A stretch of DNA of 64,000 nt from Aradus depressus. Taxonomy: Eukaryota > Arthropoda > Insecta > Hemiptera > Aradidae. Below are positions 1-10,709 of the stretch, one piece after another; within the stretch, counting starts at the first letter, position 1; every line of letters starts with the position of its first letter. The stretch covers positions 8,071,107-8,135,106 of the forward strand of contig OY759225.1 of assembly GCA_963662175.1 (NCBI GenBank). Reading direction: 5' to 3'. The position numbers and the translations under genes are program-made. The notes under the pieces are model-generated. The model was not told where the DNA came from and did no database searches. It saw only the letters and a program-made list of their open reading frames with translations.

Positions 1-194
1 AAAATATCTATTTGTTTTCTTCTTCTAAGAGTTTTAATAATTTCACATATTAGATACAGTTACCTAGTGTTGATGTGTTATTAAAAATGATGTTTAACTA
101 ATGTAAGTCAGGAGCTCTTATGTAAGTCAAACGTGAAATATTAGCCCAGAAAGGTCGACAGGTTTTGGAGGGGACGTGAAAAGTTAATTGATTA

Positions 195-490
195 ATTCGT
201 TCTGGGGAAGTACATAGGCTGTGATTCACCAATGACTTTTTCTTAGGGTTTCGTAGGTCAAAGAACATTCGCGAAAGCACAGAACCGAAGTGTAGGGGCA
301 GTTATGTAATCTGTCAGAACTTCTGAATTGAGTTTTTACCGAAATTTCATATTTTCCAAATTCTGATTCAAAAAATCTGTCTGTAAGAAGAATAAATTCC
401 AATAGAATGCATATATCAATATAAAGTTTATATATATATGCAGAACCCCATAAGGACGGCATCTATTGATTTTCAGTCAAATCGACAAAA
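195..490 (-). repeat. Dispersed repeat Z, copy 1
   Basis: Reverse-oriented copy of a dispersed repeat recognised by an end reading GGGGAAGTACATAG, a block for 'gttatgtaatctgtcaga', and a block 'tctattgattttcagtcaaa' followed by a GTCG/ACGGC motif. The same blocks recur at 1000-1385, 3940-4270, 42735-43370, 48050-48260 and 49195-49440. No coding potential was recognised. The first 190 bases of the window are plain AT-rich sequence. Confidence 0.5.
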
Positions 491-495
491 AGGAG

Positions 496-738
496 ACCAG
501 CCGAGGCCCTTTGGTTTCTGGTCTGAGACGAAAAAACCTTGAGTATGTCGTCCTTCGGATTGGACGATGTCAGGTACTCATTAAAGTCCCCCTACCCTAG
601 GTGAATAAAAATTTAGGATAGGAAAAATTTCGGACTCCCACAGTTGAGTCGGGCTCATGTCCACCAGAGCGACGAAAGAACGTTCTGGTAGTAGGCGATA
701 TAACCTTGTATTTAAATCCCGGACATAATAACTAACTA
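496..738 (+). mobile_element. SINE-A, 5'-truncated copy
   Basis: This copy lacks the tRNA-like head and begins at the CCGAGGCCC segment. It then follows the family body: GTCGTCCTTCGGAT, GATGTCAGGTACTC, the AAATTTAGG block, GGGCTCATGTCCACCAGAG and GGTAGTAGGCGATAT. It ends in AATAACTAACTA rather than the CCTAA tail of other copies. Full-length relatives are at 1550 and 58392. Confidence 0.85.
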
Positions 739-999
739 TAACAAATGCTATTGCAAATGATTTTGACCTCTGCTGACATCTTGGGTTACTGTTCAGAAAC
801 AGGTGGGAGACAGTGAAAACCAGGTGGTTATCATAAAACCCGATCTTAATGCTTCTGATTGGAGATGATGTAGGCGTCAACACCAAGATATATATATATA
901 TTTTTTTTTTCTATTTATTATTTTTTTTTTACATAACAATGATGTGATTCTGAAACTAACTTATGAATAAATGAGGAGTTAATATGAACGTAAATATTG

Positions 1000-1385
1000 A
1001 AAAATGGTCACACAGTGAACCTGTTTCCATTTTTTTTGTAATTCAATCAGTATCCGTTTGGTGGGAGTAAAAAATGGAAATAGAAAAACAAGTGTTCGGT
1101 GATTCACCGGCAATTTACTTCCCTAACACGAATGAATGAGTTTCTGAATCCCCCCACAGATCCTATCTTCCCCTTTGGTCGATTTGGATGAAAATTAATA
1201 GATGTCGTACATAGTTCTGGATACACATATATAATTATGTGTCGATACATTGTTTCTATAGGGAATTATAGTGTTAACATACAGAAAGGGATTCGGAAAA
1301 GATGAAATTTCAGTGAAAACTGATCGAATTTCTGACAGATTACATAACTTCCCCCTATACTTTGTATAGCTGAGGAAGTAAAAAG
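1000..1385 (+). repeat. Dispersed repeat Z, copy 2
   Basis: Contains the family blocks in order: GGTCGATTTGGATGAAAATT, GTGTCGATACATTG, GTGAAAACTGATCGAATTTC, and the end block TATACTTTGTATAGCTGAGG followed by AAGTAAAAA. It has no coding potential. The flanks carry several poly-T and (AT)n runs. Confidence 0.5.
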
Positions 1386-1549
1386 TAGTTGATGAGCTGC
1401 AGATAATTAACTTCCCCAGATCGAATTATAACCATCCTTTTTTGCCAATATGTCTTTTTTTGAAGTGAAAACTTCTTTAGCACCGTTGTGATTTGAAACT
1501 CGATGAAACGATAAAGCGACACTATTGCCTTATATATATATCTATATAA

Positions 1550-1893
1550 GAGGGCGCCGGTAGCTCAGTGGTAATGCATGCTTGACTTCTGAGCTCAAGG
1601 TCGTGGATTCGTAGCCCGACCGAGGCCCTTAGTTTATTTTATCTGGGAGGTAAAATAAACTTAAGCACGCCGTCCTTCGGATGGGACGTTAAGCGATGGT
1701 CCCGAGCTTGTGCGATGTCAGGTACTCGTTAAAGACCCCTACCCTAGATGAATAAACATTTAGGGTAGGCAAAATTTAGGACTCCCACAGTAGAGTCGGG
1801 CTCATGTCCACCAGAGTGACGAAAGAGCGCTCTGGTAGTAGGCGATATGACCTCGTAGTTAAGCCCGGGCATGAGTCATAAAACCTAACCTAA
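1550..1893 (+). mobile_element. SINE-A, full-length tRNA-derived copy
   Basis: The head resembles a tRNA: GGTAGCTCAGTGGTA fits the pol III A box, and GGATTCGTAGCCCG sits where the B box GGTTCGAACCC is found in better copies. The body contains two near-palindromes, GAGCGCTC and GCCCGGGC. The end is AAAACCTAACCTAACCTA, running into (TA)n. It is probably transcribed by pol III and mobilised in trans by a LINE. There is no open reading frame. Flanking AT repeats hide any target duplication. Confidence 0.9.
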
Positions 1894-1912
1894 CCTATAT
1901 ATATATATATAT

Positions 1913-2296
1913 GGAGGGTTCAGAGCACAAGTGAACCAAGTCCATCACATTTGATTCCGAGCAATTGGCTCTCAAAGTTTTTTTTTTGATAATCAATTCT
2001 GAGGTGCACCATAGTAATAAATGTCATTATAGCTGAAACGGTTGTCCTTTCATTAAATAAACTGTCAACTAAAACAAACAGAATAATGGGTTTATGGACT
2101 TGGTTCACTAGCGCTCTGAAATAAATGAAAAACTGGGGCCAAGGACTTGATTCAAGCTGATATCCTGCGGCGTTAAAATGAACTAAGGACTTGGTTCACT
2201 GTAGCACTGAAAGATATTACTTTTACGCCTATTTAGCACGAAAAACCTCACAAAGTGAAAAAAATGGACTTGGTTCACTTGTGCACTGACCCCTCC
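1913..2296. mobile_element. MITE with ~35-bp terminal inverted repeats
   Basis: The left end reads GGAGGGTTCAGAGCACAAGT and the right end is its inverse with a few changes, ending TGCACTGACCCCTCC. Both ends lie in (AT)n. The TIR core GGACTTGGTTCAC also occurs twice internally, near 2095 and 2187, so the element may have grown by end duplication. No transposase was seen. Confidence 0.75.
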
Positions 2297-2696
2297 ATAT
2301 ATATATATATATATAACAGTTGTTTTATTTAGTCATGTGTTTGAATTACTAACATAAGGACTTCTTGTAACTGAAAGTGAAGAGAAAAAAAGTTGCCGAT
2401 AATGCTTCTTCTCTAGTCTTGCCACAGAAAAAAGATAATCATGAAAAATTCCATCGCCTCCTCCTCTCCCTCCAAAAAGTTTGGAATTGTGAATTTTTTT
2501 AGACTTTTAAGCACTTATTAAGGAAACCTTTATTTCATACTTTAGTTACCATAAGCCACTCGTGTCATTTGTTGAAATTAAAAACATGGAGTTTGAATAA
2601 TAAAATATAAAATAATTTTTAAACTTGGTACCAATACTTTTCTGAAGGTTTCACTTCTACCGCATTTGAACTGCACACATGTTTTTTTTTGGTGGC

Positions 2697-3163
2697 CGAC
2701 CTCCGGAGGAGGCAAAGACACCCATTGCCGAATCGTCGGGGTAATGAGGGCCTCACTATTTTATTTATTATTCAAATTACAACAAAAACATAAATAATTA
2801 TTTTCTGTTGCTTGGAGCGACCGCTGCCGACCATCTGCGACGATAAGCGGTCACTCCCAGCCCACCTTAATTTCCTTGGCGCGCTGAGAGAGCTCGGGAT
2901 AAATGTGGGGCGTGCGCTAGCTGTAGTACGTTGAGGCGCCGTGTCATAGTGCTTTCTTCTTTTTCCGCCAGGAGGCAACAAATCAGCTGAACATTGGGTA
3001 GTCGGTTTCCGTCACCAGCTGGCATAGGTCGAGTCCCAAGTACGATCCTGTCCCGCGTATCAACTCCATCCTAGACCCGTCGTACAGCGGACATTCGAGA
3101 ACCACATGTTCTACAGTCTCGACTCCACCGCACGAACAATTTGCGGTCTGAGAGCAAATATTT
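2697..3163 (-). pseudogene. R1-clade LINE, 3' end of ORF2 and 3' UTR
   Basis: Read on the minus strand, the sequence encodes a Cys/His cluster, C-GGVETVEHVVLEC, followed by PLYDGSRMELIRG and TGSYLGLDL. This is the C-terminal zinc-knuckle region found downstream of reverse transcriptase in R1/I-type LINEs. A TGA interrupts the frame at FS*FVASWRK. The related copy at 33531-35054 has CGA (Arg) at that position and reads FSRFIASWRK. The fragment is 5'-truncated and GC-richer than its surroundings. It is dead. Confidence 0.75.
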
Positions 3164-3263
3164 TATTTTATTATTGTCAGTATCCTTATAATCATGAAGT
3201 ATATGACATCATTCAACAATTACCATTATGTATGCGATTTGTTTTTTATAGAGGAATTATTGC

Positions 3264-3915
3264 TTATTGGTTGAAATTTTTACGTCTCGATTTTCGGATG
3301 GCAAACTCATCGATAATCAAGAATCAAAATCTAAAGACATAAGCAAATCTGACTCTATAGTTAACAAAGCGAGTGCGTTTAATCGTTCTGCAACCAGTTT
3401 TGATCTCAAGTTGTTTTTCACTCGCCGCAGTACGGAAAATGATCGTTCAGCGCTACAATTTGATACGGGTGTGCAAACGAGCATTCGGTACGCTATATCA
3501 ACATTCGGAAAAACTGTGTGGAGCTCATTGCTTCTTAGTAATTTGAGCAGATATATAGGAGAATTTTTTTCTATATTCTTTTTGACGCAATAACTTTTAA
3601 ATAAAATCATTTCATTTGCGAACGATGCCTCGATATCTTGATCGTAGAAATTTATGAATTGGAGCAGATTTTTCACGAATTTCTTTTTCATTCAAACAAT
3701 GCATGTCTGTAATGACTGAAAATTTCTGATAAAGAACTTTGTACGCTTTTTCTCTTTTTTGTAATTCAGATAAAATTTTGTCTAAAATGACGTTGAAGGT
3801 ATTTATTTTATTTTATTATAACAAGTTTTCAAAGTTTCCGCCAAAATATGCCGCCCTTCAATTCTAGCCGCCCTAGGCAACTGCCTACTCTGCCTGCATG
3901 GTAAATCCGGGCCTG
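3264..3915 (-). pseudogene. hAT transposase remnant (ZMYM1-like) with one terminus
   Basis: The minus-strand open frame at 3317-3691 contains VSNCSAERSFSVLRRVKN and LNALALLTIESDL. This is the hAT C-terminal dimerisation region (Dimer_Tnp_hAT), here of the ZMYM1-like class. The expected continuation, IIDEFAIRKSRRK, lies in another frame and ends at 3264. The upstream part, NVILDKILSELQKREKAY, is also out of frame. At least two frameshifts are therefore present. At 3900-3915 the minus strand reads CAGGCCCGGATTTACC, a hAT-like terminus, so the transposase N-terminal half has been deleted internally. I found no matching left terminus. Confidence 0.8.
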
Positions 3916-3939
3916 CATATATCTAACAGATTCACTGGC

Positions 3940-4270
3940 AAAATATATATCTAACTTCTAAATTTCTGAATGCTCATATAAAGTTTCAGAATTATGCCCC
4001 CCTCTCCTCCAATTTTCACCTTTCCCCATGACTGTTTTGGCTGAAAATAAATAGGTGTCGTCCTTATGGGCTTCTAAATGCACAAACAAACTTTCGTGTC
4101 GATATATTCATTCTATTGTGAGTTGTGTTCACAGACACAGACGGACATACATTTTTTTATTGTTCATTGTTAGATTGAGTTGGAAAACATTAAATTTCGG
4201 TGGAAACTCTACATTTCAGACAGATTATGTAACATCCCCATACTATGTATATCTGGGAAATTTAAAAAAA
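3940..4270 (+). repeat. Dispersed repeat Z, copy 3
   Basis: Carries TTTTGGCTGAAAATAAATAG, GTGTCGTCCTTATGG, TTCGTGTCGATATATTCATT, a GACACAGACGGACATAC block, ACAGATTATGTAACATCCCC and TACTATGTATATCTGGG. It is the clearest copy of the long form of this family. No protein was recognised. Confidence 0.55.
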
Positions 4271-5029
4271 TGTTGCCGAAGAATATAAAGTTTTGACCAG
4301 ATAGGTCAGTAAAGAGTATTAACGTTTCTCAAAACATTAATCTTTCCTGATATAAATGTTTTTAGAACTGACTGTAAAATGCCTCTCTCTCCATCCCCCT
4401 TCCTTGACCTATCTCAAGGACAAACATTCACCTTACAGACTACAATCTAACCCAGGAATCACGGGGTCAACGACAGTGAGTCATCCGGCTTCTAAGAAGT
4501 CCTCCAAGTCCCGTTCTTTCCGAATTCCTTTGAAAATATTCAGACAATCGATTTAGTATTTAAATTGAGTTTTTTTTAAATTTTTATTTCTCACTTTCCC
4601 ATAGGGTAAGATATGTAATTATGGTTAAATTTGACGTTAAGTTTTTACTATGTATTAAGACATCAGGATCGATGTGCAGTTATTCGGTTTTTTGAACCAC
4701 CCTCTGATCCAACTTCTTCTCTTCGGCCGATTCCACTGAAACTTAATCCTGCCTCTGGGGATGATCAGATTGTGTTAAGATCTCAACTGGTACTGGCTTA
4801 CCCACTCTACCAGACTGTACTCCCCCACTGTCTGTTTGACATTGATGAGACTGTTCAGCATTTATAAACAGGGCAATGTCAATATGTCAAAATCAAGAAA
4901 GATGGAAACGAAATTTTTCCTGAATTCCAATCTCTCTCTCTCTCTTTATATATATATATATATATAATTTTTCATATATTGTTATTGTTACATTGTTTTC
5001 TTTCTTTTCTATATCTCGCACATTGGGAC
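4271..5029. other. No gene recognised; microsatellites
   Basis: This is unassigned AT-rich sequence. Short open frames at 4356-4556 and 4631-4867 match nothing I know. A (CT)n run followed by (TA)n lies at 4932-4966. Confidence 0.4.
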
Positions 5030-5060
5030 CTGATGATGGGACGTAAGATCGTCCCGAAAC
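5030..5060 (+). ncRNA. Hammerhead-like core motif (tentative)
   Basis: CTGATGA is followed by T, a 5-bp stem GGGAC/GTCCC with loop GTAAGATC, and then GAAAC. This resembles the two conserved core boxes and stem II of a hammerhead ribozyme, a motif known from Penelope-like retroelement ends. Against it, one unpaired T precedes stem II and I cannot build a convincing stem I. Treat it as a candidate only. Confidence 0.25.
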
Positions 5061-5109
5061 ATCGTTGGGATAAAAGCACTTCCGAAGAGTTTTTTTTGAA
5101 AAATAGTTA

Positions 5110-5958
5110 ATTTTTATTAAATTGAAAAATGTGTCTACTTATTATAAACATATCATATATTAATTTTGTTTATGTACTCATATATTTTTAAGTATTTATT
5201 TGTTCAGTTTTCATTAATTTCATTTTATTTTTTTTAATAGTTTTGATATTACTACTAATCATAGGTTTATTAAGGCTCAAGTAGTTATAAATCTATATCT
5301 TAATGTATAAATTATTTTGACGTATCCTATTATCATGTATTGGTTTAACGGAAATAAATTTATTATTATTATTAAAGGACACCCATGAAGTCCGGACGGT
5401 GACTCAGACAGTTAGGCAGGGATACTAACCACTAGGTACCCAACTCCGTTTCCCATTCGGATTTGCATAAAACCCCTGAATGGAATGTTGCCTTCCCTCT
5501 CCAGTTCTCTCTCTCTCTCTCACTCTACATTTCCATGTTAATTACATAACCTCCAATTCAGAAGAGCTGAGCTGAATAGGAACGCACACATACACACACA
5601 CAAATCTCTCAGTTTTATTTTATTTTATTTTATCTTGTTCAGCCTGTTTCCTCTTCTTTTTTTTTTTTTTAATTTATTTATTTTATATTTTCTTATTCAG
5701 CAAAATATTCTTTTCATTCAAGACAGAGTGATAATATTTCTTTGAAGAACGAAAAAAAAAATACATATATAAAAAAATTTAACCATTGAGAGAATAGAGA
5801 ACTAAAACATTGAAAGTTCGAATTTTGTTTTGTTTGTGGGTCTTTTTCGATATTTTTGAGAACTTCAGAAAAACAAAATTTTAAAAATAATATGATGAGA
5901 TAATTGAAAAAAATGTAATTGTTAAATAAATATAAAATTAAAATAATTGAATTAATAA
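5110..5958. other. AT-rich interval without a gene
   Basis: Low-complexity AT-rich DNA with (CT)n near 5508, CA-rich repeats near 5590 and (TTTTA)n near 5613. A short segment at 5375-5500 reads like decayed repeat. No coding frame is credible. Confidence 0.4.
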
Positions 5959-7983
5959 TCTTCTATATTAATAAAGCTGAAACGGGGTTTGTGTGTTTGT
6001 TTGTTTGTTCCAGCATCACGCCCAAACGGCTGGACGGATTTTTATGAAACTTCCCATGTAGCATCCTTATGACCCCGATTGAATAATAGGCTATTAGTTA
6101 TTAGGGTTTTTGAATTGAGCCCCCACCCCGGAACTCCCCCCTCCTCTCAGTCGATATCGCTGAAATTTAACAGGTTATGTCCTCAGTAGATTTTAATTTT
6201 AAATACGAAATTTGATGTTGATACATTCATTACATCGGCAGTTATTGTGATTTTTGAATTAAGCCCCATCCAGAACTCCCCCCTCCCTTCAGTCGATATC
6301 GCTGAAATTTGACTGGTTATGTCCGCAAGGATATTTAATTTTAAATACGAAATTTGATGTTGATTCGTTCATTACATCGGCAGTTATTGGGATTTTTAGT
6401 TCAGCTTTTAGTTATCTACCCGTTCTCTTCGACAGACTTCTACATTAATAAAACTGAAACCGGGTCTGTTCCAGCATCACGCCCAAACCGCTGGACGGAT
6501 CTTCATGATACTCCACATGTAGCATCCTTTTGACCCCGATTAAATAATAAGCTATGTGACGTCCCAAAATGTTGAATGGGAGGGGGGGTTGTAGGGGGGG
6601 CCTAAGCATAAAAATTGCTCTGGCGCATTGACGGATGGACGAATTATCATGAAATCTCACATGTAGTATTCTTTAAAGCCAAGTTGAAAAATAGGCTGTG
6701 TGGGGTCAATAATATTTGAACGGGAAGGGGAGTTGCAAGGAGGGCCTAAGAGAGCCCTCCCCCCCCCCCCCGGAACTCCCCCCTCCCCTTAGCCGATATC
6801 GCTGAAATTCGACTGGTTATGTCCTCAGTGGATTTTAATTTTAAATACAAAATTTGATGTTGATACATTCATTACATCGACAGTTATTGGGATTTTTGAA
6901 TAGGGCCCCCACCCCGGAACTCCCCCTTCCCTTCAGCCGATATCGCTGAAATTTTACTGGTTATGTCCTCAGTGGAGTTTAATTTTAAATACGAAATTTG
7001 ATGTTGATACATTCATTACATCGGCAGTTATTGGGATTTTTGTATTCAGATTCTCTTATCTACCCGTTCTCAACGACCGACTTGCATAATCTATATTAGT
7101 AAAGCTGCAACGGGGTTTGTGTGTTTGTTTGTTTGTTTCAGCATCACGCCCAAACCGCTGGACGGATCTTCATGATACTTTACATGACCCCGATTGAATA
7201 ATAGGTTGTGTGGCGTCCCTAAAGTTTGAACGGGAGGGGGGCTTGTAAGGGGGGCCTAACCATAAAAATTGTTCTAGCTCATTAACGGATGGTCGGATTA
7301 TCATGAAATTTCATATGTAGTATTCCTAGAGGGCAAATTGAGAAATATGCTATGTGACATCTCAAAAGTTTGAAAGGGAGGGGTTGTTGTGGGGGTAGGC
7401 CTAAATATAAAGAGTGCTAAGTCATTAATGATGATCGGATTGTCATGGAATTTCATATGTACATAGTATTCTTAAAAACCAAATAAAAAATAGGGTGTAT
7501 GACGTCACAAAATTGTGAACGGGAGGAGGGTTGTGGGAGTAGGCCTAAATACGAAGATAGTGATCGGTCATTAACTGATGGTCGGATAGTCATGGAATTT
7601 CACATATAGTATTTTTAAAGCTAGCTGTGGTTCCCAGCGTTCCAAACTACGTACTAGCTGTGGGGTCCGCCGTTGCAAGGCACATACTAGCAGGGGTCAC
7701 AAGCGTTCTTAAGTACGCACTGGCTAGGACATCCAGCGACGCTAAGTATTCACTAGCTGTGGTTTCCGCCGTTGAATGGCGCGTACTAGCTATGGTGCCC
7801 AGGGGTCCTAAAAAACCTACTAGCTTAGGTGTCTGCCGTTGAAGGACTATAAGCCTTATTCCATATGAATAATTGAAAATTATAACATCATGAATGTACT
7901 GTTGAAGAATTGAATAGGATTCGAACGAGAGATATTAGGAGAAAAGTCAAAGTTCCCCGGGCAACGCCGGGTATTACTGCTAG
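5959..7983 (+). mobile_element. Helitron A, non-autonomous
   Basis: The 5' end is TC(T/TC)TATATTAATAAAGCTGAAAC, preceded by A. The 3' end has the GC-rich hairpin CCCGGGCAACGCCGGG and then TATTACTGCTAG, followed by T. TC...CTAG ends, a subterminal hairpin and insertion between A and T are Helitron hallmarks. There is no Rep/helicase coding. Partial copies of the 5' end recur internally at about 6442 and 7092, so the element is composite. The first part holds ~130-bp units with GTTGATACATTCATTACATC and GATATCGCTGAAATTT. Confidence 0.85.
7622..7845 (+). repeat. 66-bp minisatellite inside Helitron A
   Basis: These are short, degenerate units of the array seen at greater length at 13235-13990 and 15880-16905. 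The unit alternates TGTGGGGTCCGCCGTTGCAAGG with CCAGCGTTCCAAACTACGTA (first half shown abbreviated), each half ending at ACTAGC. The open frame at 7627-7842 is a by-product of the unit length. Confidence 0.7.
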
Positions 7984-8099
7984 TATTATTAATAAAATTA
8001 TAAATAAAATTACTACACTTCCTTTATACATTTTATCTGGCCTTCTACCAAACTATTTGGGTTTATTTACTAAAACCTACATTATAAATTGAAAAACTA

Positions 8100-8440
8100 A
8101 CAGATTTAAATATAAACAAAATCATATGATTTAGAAAAGGAAATCTTACAACCTAATTTTTACATCTATTTTAGTCTGTTTCCTTTTAAATATTGGCTAT
8201 TCTTCATATCAAAGTTATTTAGGGCGTCTAAAACATATAAATAAATAAAATTACCCCCTTTGCGCATCGATTTCGATGTTATACCACACCTTTTTGGTTC
8301 ATCACACCTTAAGCCTAAACACTTTTCTCACTCCTAGCCTGACCACCTTCACATCTCACCTCCACAACACAACTTAGACTGGTCCACTCTATTAAAACAG
8401 CTGATGGTAGTCTTTTGTTATTCCTTCATTGGTTGGTTTT
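8100..8440 (-). repeat. Dispersed repeat X, partial copy
   Basis: Reverse-oriented relative of 12270-13085, 25610-26040 and 27003-27760. Shared blocks on the minus strand are CAGCTGTTTTAATAG, GTTTAGGCTTAAGGTGT, GATGCGCAAAG and AAAGACTAAAATAGATGTA-like sequence. Function unknown. Confidence 0.6.
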
Positions 8441-8723
8441 TAAAACAATATGCGACTTCATATATTTATTCATTATTTAAGTTACTTCATTTCTAACAGC
8501 TGTTTTTTTTTTTTATACAAATAAATATAATTAATTTTATAATATATTATTAATAATTTTGTGTAATTTTATACATCACAATGAGTTTCTAGATTCTTTC
8601 TACCAGTAGAAGCAGAAAAAAACTTTGAATCTATCTCATTTTGAATATTCACAGATAACATTTAAAGTGACTACTCGTGTAGAGGGGAATCTAAACAATT
8701 AATGTATCATCTATGTATATTTT

Positions 8724-8771
8724 AAATTTTATAGATACTGAGGTATCTATACCTCAGTATCTATAAAATTT
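8724..8771. repeat. Perfect 23-bp hairpin
   Basis: The arms at 8724-8746 and 8749-8771 are exact inverse copies (GATACTGAGGTAT / ATACCTCAGTATC in the core), separated by a 2-base loop. No flanking U-tract or gene suggests a terminator. It may be a tiny fold-back remnant. Confidence 0.8.
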
Positions 8772-8869
8772 AGTTTAAATAAAATGAGAGAAAATAAGAA
8801 CTGCAACGAAAAAACACAACTCTACGAGAAATCTTCATCTTAAACATCAGAAAATCGAGATATTTTTAC

Positions 8870-9060
8870 TTTTTTGCTTCCCCAGCGGTACGAAGTTTAG
8901 AAAAAAATATGTAACCGGTCAGAAATTTTGCGGAATTTCATCTTTACCGACATCCTGATTTCAACAAATAAATAACATCTGTTCGTCTGCATGTGTGACT
9001 GTCTGTAAACTCGATAATTCTAGAGAGAATTAATGTATCGATACAACATTTTTATCAAAA
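8870..9060 (-). repeat. Dispersed repeat Z, partial copy
   Basis: Reads CTTCCCCAGCGGTACGAAG, ATGTAACCGGTCAGAAAT and a GTCTGCATGTGTGACTGTC block: the family's terminal half in reverse orientation. Confidence 0.5.
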
Positions 9061-9070
9061 TGTTATAAAG

Positions 9071-9415
9071 CAAACAGCCCTTCGAAGGGCGGGGTTTCCT
9101 TTTGACCCTTTAGTTTCATTACATTTTATTAAAGTACTAAAGAAACAAGGAAGAACTGTGCAAACAGATTTTTGATACGTCAAGTAGTTCTCGGAAAAAA
9201 AAACATTTAAAGTTGCACGTTTTTCTCATTCTGAAGTTATTAAATTCCAACTTTCAGAATAAGAAGAACGTGAACCTTAAACGTTTTTTTTCCGAGAACT
9301 ACTTGACGTATCAAAAATCTGTTTGCACAGTTATTTTTTGTTTCTTTAGTACTTTAATAAAATGTAATTTAACTTAAGGGTCAAAAGGGAACCCCGCCCT
9401 TCACAGGGCTGTTTG
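9071..9415. mobile_element. Fold-back element, ~345 bp
   Basis: Two ~160-bp arms are inverse copies, starting CAAACAGCCCTTC and ending GGGCTGTTTG. They share blocks such as CAAACAGATTTTTGATACGT and CAAGTAGTTCTCGG. The loop, near 9236-9257, is only about 20 bases. There is no coding. The arms differ at a handful of positions. This is a MITE or fold-back element, or an inverted duplication. Confidence 0.85.
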
Positions 9416-9538
9416 AGCCATGAAAAGGCTCATTTTTGTCTTTTTGAGGACGCCATACTATAGCTCTCAGCAAGTGCTACAACTTTAGACCTATGCACAA
9501 TTTTGATATCTCTAACCGTTTAGGAGTTATTTCACCCT

Positions 9539-9668
9539 CTATATAATATGGGAGTACTTTCAGTATTGTTATCATCTTCAGCCACTGTACTCAGCCAAAT
9601 ATACAGTATTTGCTAAGTCGTGGCTGAAGATGGAAGCAATACCGAAAGTACTCTCATATTATACATAT
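9539..9668. mobile_element. Small MITE, 130 bp
   Basis: The inverse arms are TATAATATGGGAGTACTTTC...CATCTTCAGCCAC and its complement with three or so changes. The centre is GTACTCAGCCAAATATACAG. No coding. Confidence 0.75.
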
Positions 9669-9860
9669 TTTGTGAAATAGACAATATTTTTTAAAGAACG
9701 TAAGTGTTTTCTTTATTTTCTATTAGCCAGTGTTTTTTAGACACCACACTATATGGGGTAAGCATGTTTTATTTTATTTTGTTATTCTTTACCTTGATGC
9801 TTTAAAGTTTTTGCTAGTTACTTTTCAATATTTTTGTTTTATTTGTATTCATAGATGTGC

Positions 9861-9968
9861 CACTGCTGATTACACAGTTGCGTTGAAAACCGGTTCTGGT
9901 TGGAAATATAACCGTTGGAATACAACGTCTTTTATTTCTTTGAGAAATCTCGTCCCACAATGTCTTAC
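9861..9968 (+). repeat. Decayed half-copy of the 35.2-kb fold-back family
   Basis: Contains GTTGCGTTGAAAACCGG, TTCTGG, ACGTCTTTTATTTCT and AGAAATCTCGTCCCACAA in the order seen in the right arm and outer flank of 35140-35424. The stem II region is no longer complementary. Confidence 0.6.
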
Positions 9969-10011
9969 TATACTCGTATATTGCTCTACAATGTATACAA
10001 TAGGTGGATAT

Positions 10012-10068
10012 TATGACTCATGGGCTTTACCTACGAGGTCATATCGTCTACTACCGGAGAACTCTTTA
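10012..10068 (-). mobile_element. SINE-A 3'-end fragment
   Basis: Matches the reverse complement of the family 3' region: TATGACTCATG, GGGCTTTACCTACGAGGTC, then ATATCG-CTACTACC. It is cut off by (AT)n at 10069-10088. Confidence 0.7.
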
Positions 10069-10088
10069 GACATATATATATATATATA

Positions 10089-10709
10089 CAGTAGAACCTC
10101 TTTAAGTCGAACCTCGATAAGTCGAAAATCAAAACCTCCATTACTCGAAATTTCAACCCTCTATTAGTCGAAATAATCAGTGAGTACCTACAAGCCATTT
10201 TGGTACATATTTTCCCTCTATAACTCGAAAAAATAAATTGGACCTCTGTATCTCCAACATAGCAATGTTTTATTTTACAACCTAAAGGTAAACAACTCGA
10301 TTATTTGAAACTTATTACCTCAATAGCTCGAAGAAAAATAAGTTACCGACTTTAAGAATTTGCCGACAATGTACACGATTGTTTCTTAAAAAACAATTTA
10401 GGAGTATACAATAAATAGGATTACCAATTATCTAAAGCAAAAAAAAATTACTGACTTTTTTTAATACCTACATATACTACGTATTTTTTATTTTAAATAT
10501 GTTTTGAAATAATGTTGATTTATAATAAATATAAATATGTTTGTTACCTCTGTAACTTGAATTTTTATTTATTTCATCTCTCTAACTCACAATTAGTTAG
10601 AATGAATCTTAACCTCTACAAGTCGAATCAAAATCCGCCTAAGTCGAAAACTCTATAACTCGAATTTTTGGGTGTCTCCCTTGATGTTCGACTTATAGAA
10701 GTTCTACTG
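10089..10709. mobile_element. pogo-like MITE, 621 bp
   Basis: Starts CAGTAGAACCTCTTTAAGTC and ends AGAAGTTCTACTG, flanked by TA on both sides as in Tc1/mariner/pogo insertions. Versions of the subterminal motif CCTCTATAACTCGAA recur along its whole length. The core is AT-rich and no transposase is present. Confidence 0.75.

Noticed and set aside
1550..1625. tRNA gene
   Set aside because: The tRNA-like head recurs with the same ~270-base body at more than twenty loci, with target duplications at several. It is a SINE head and the cloverleaf is degraded.
8724..8771. Transcription terminator
   Set aside because: A perfect hairpin, but with no gene on either side and no U-tract. Intrinsic terminators of this kind do not apply in an insect genome.
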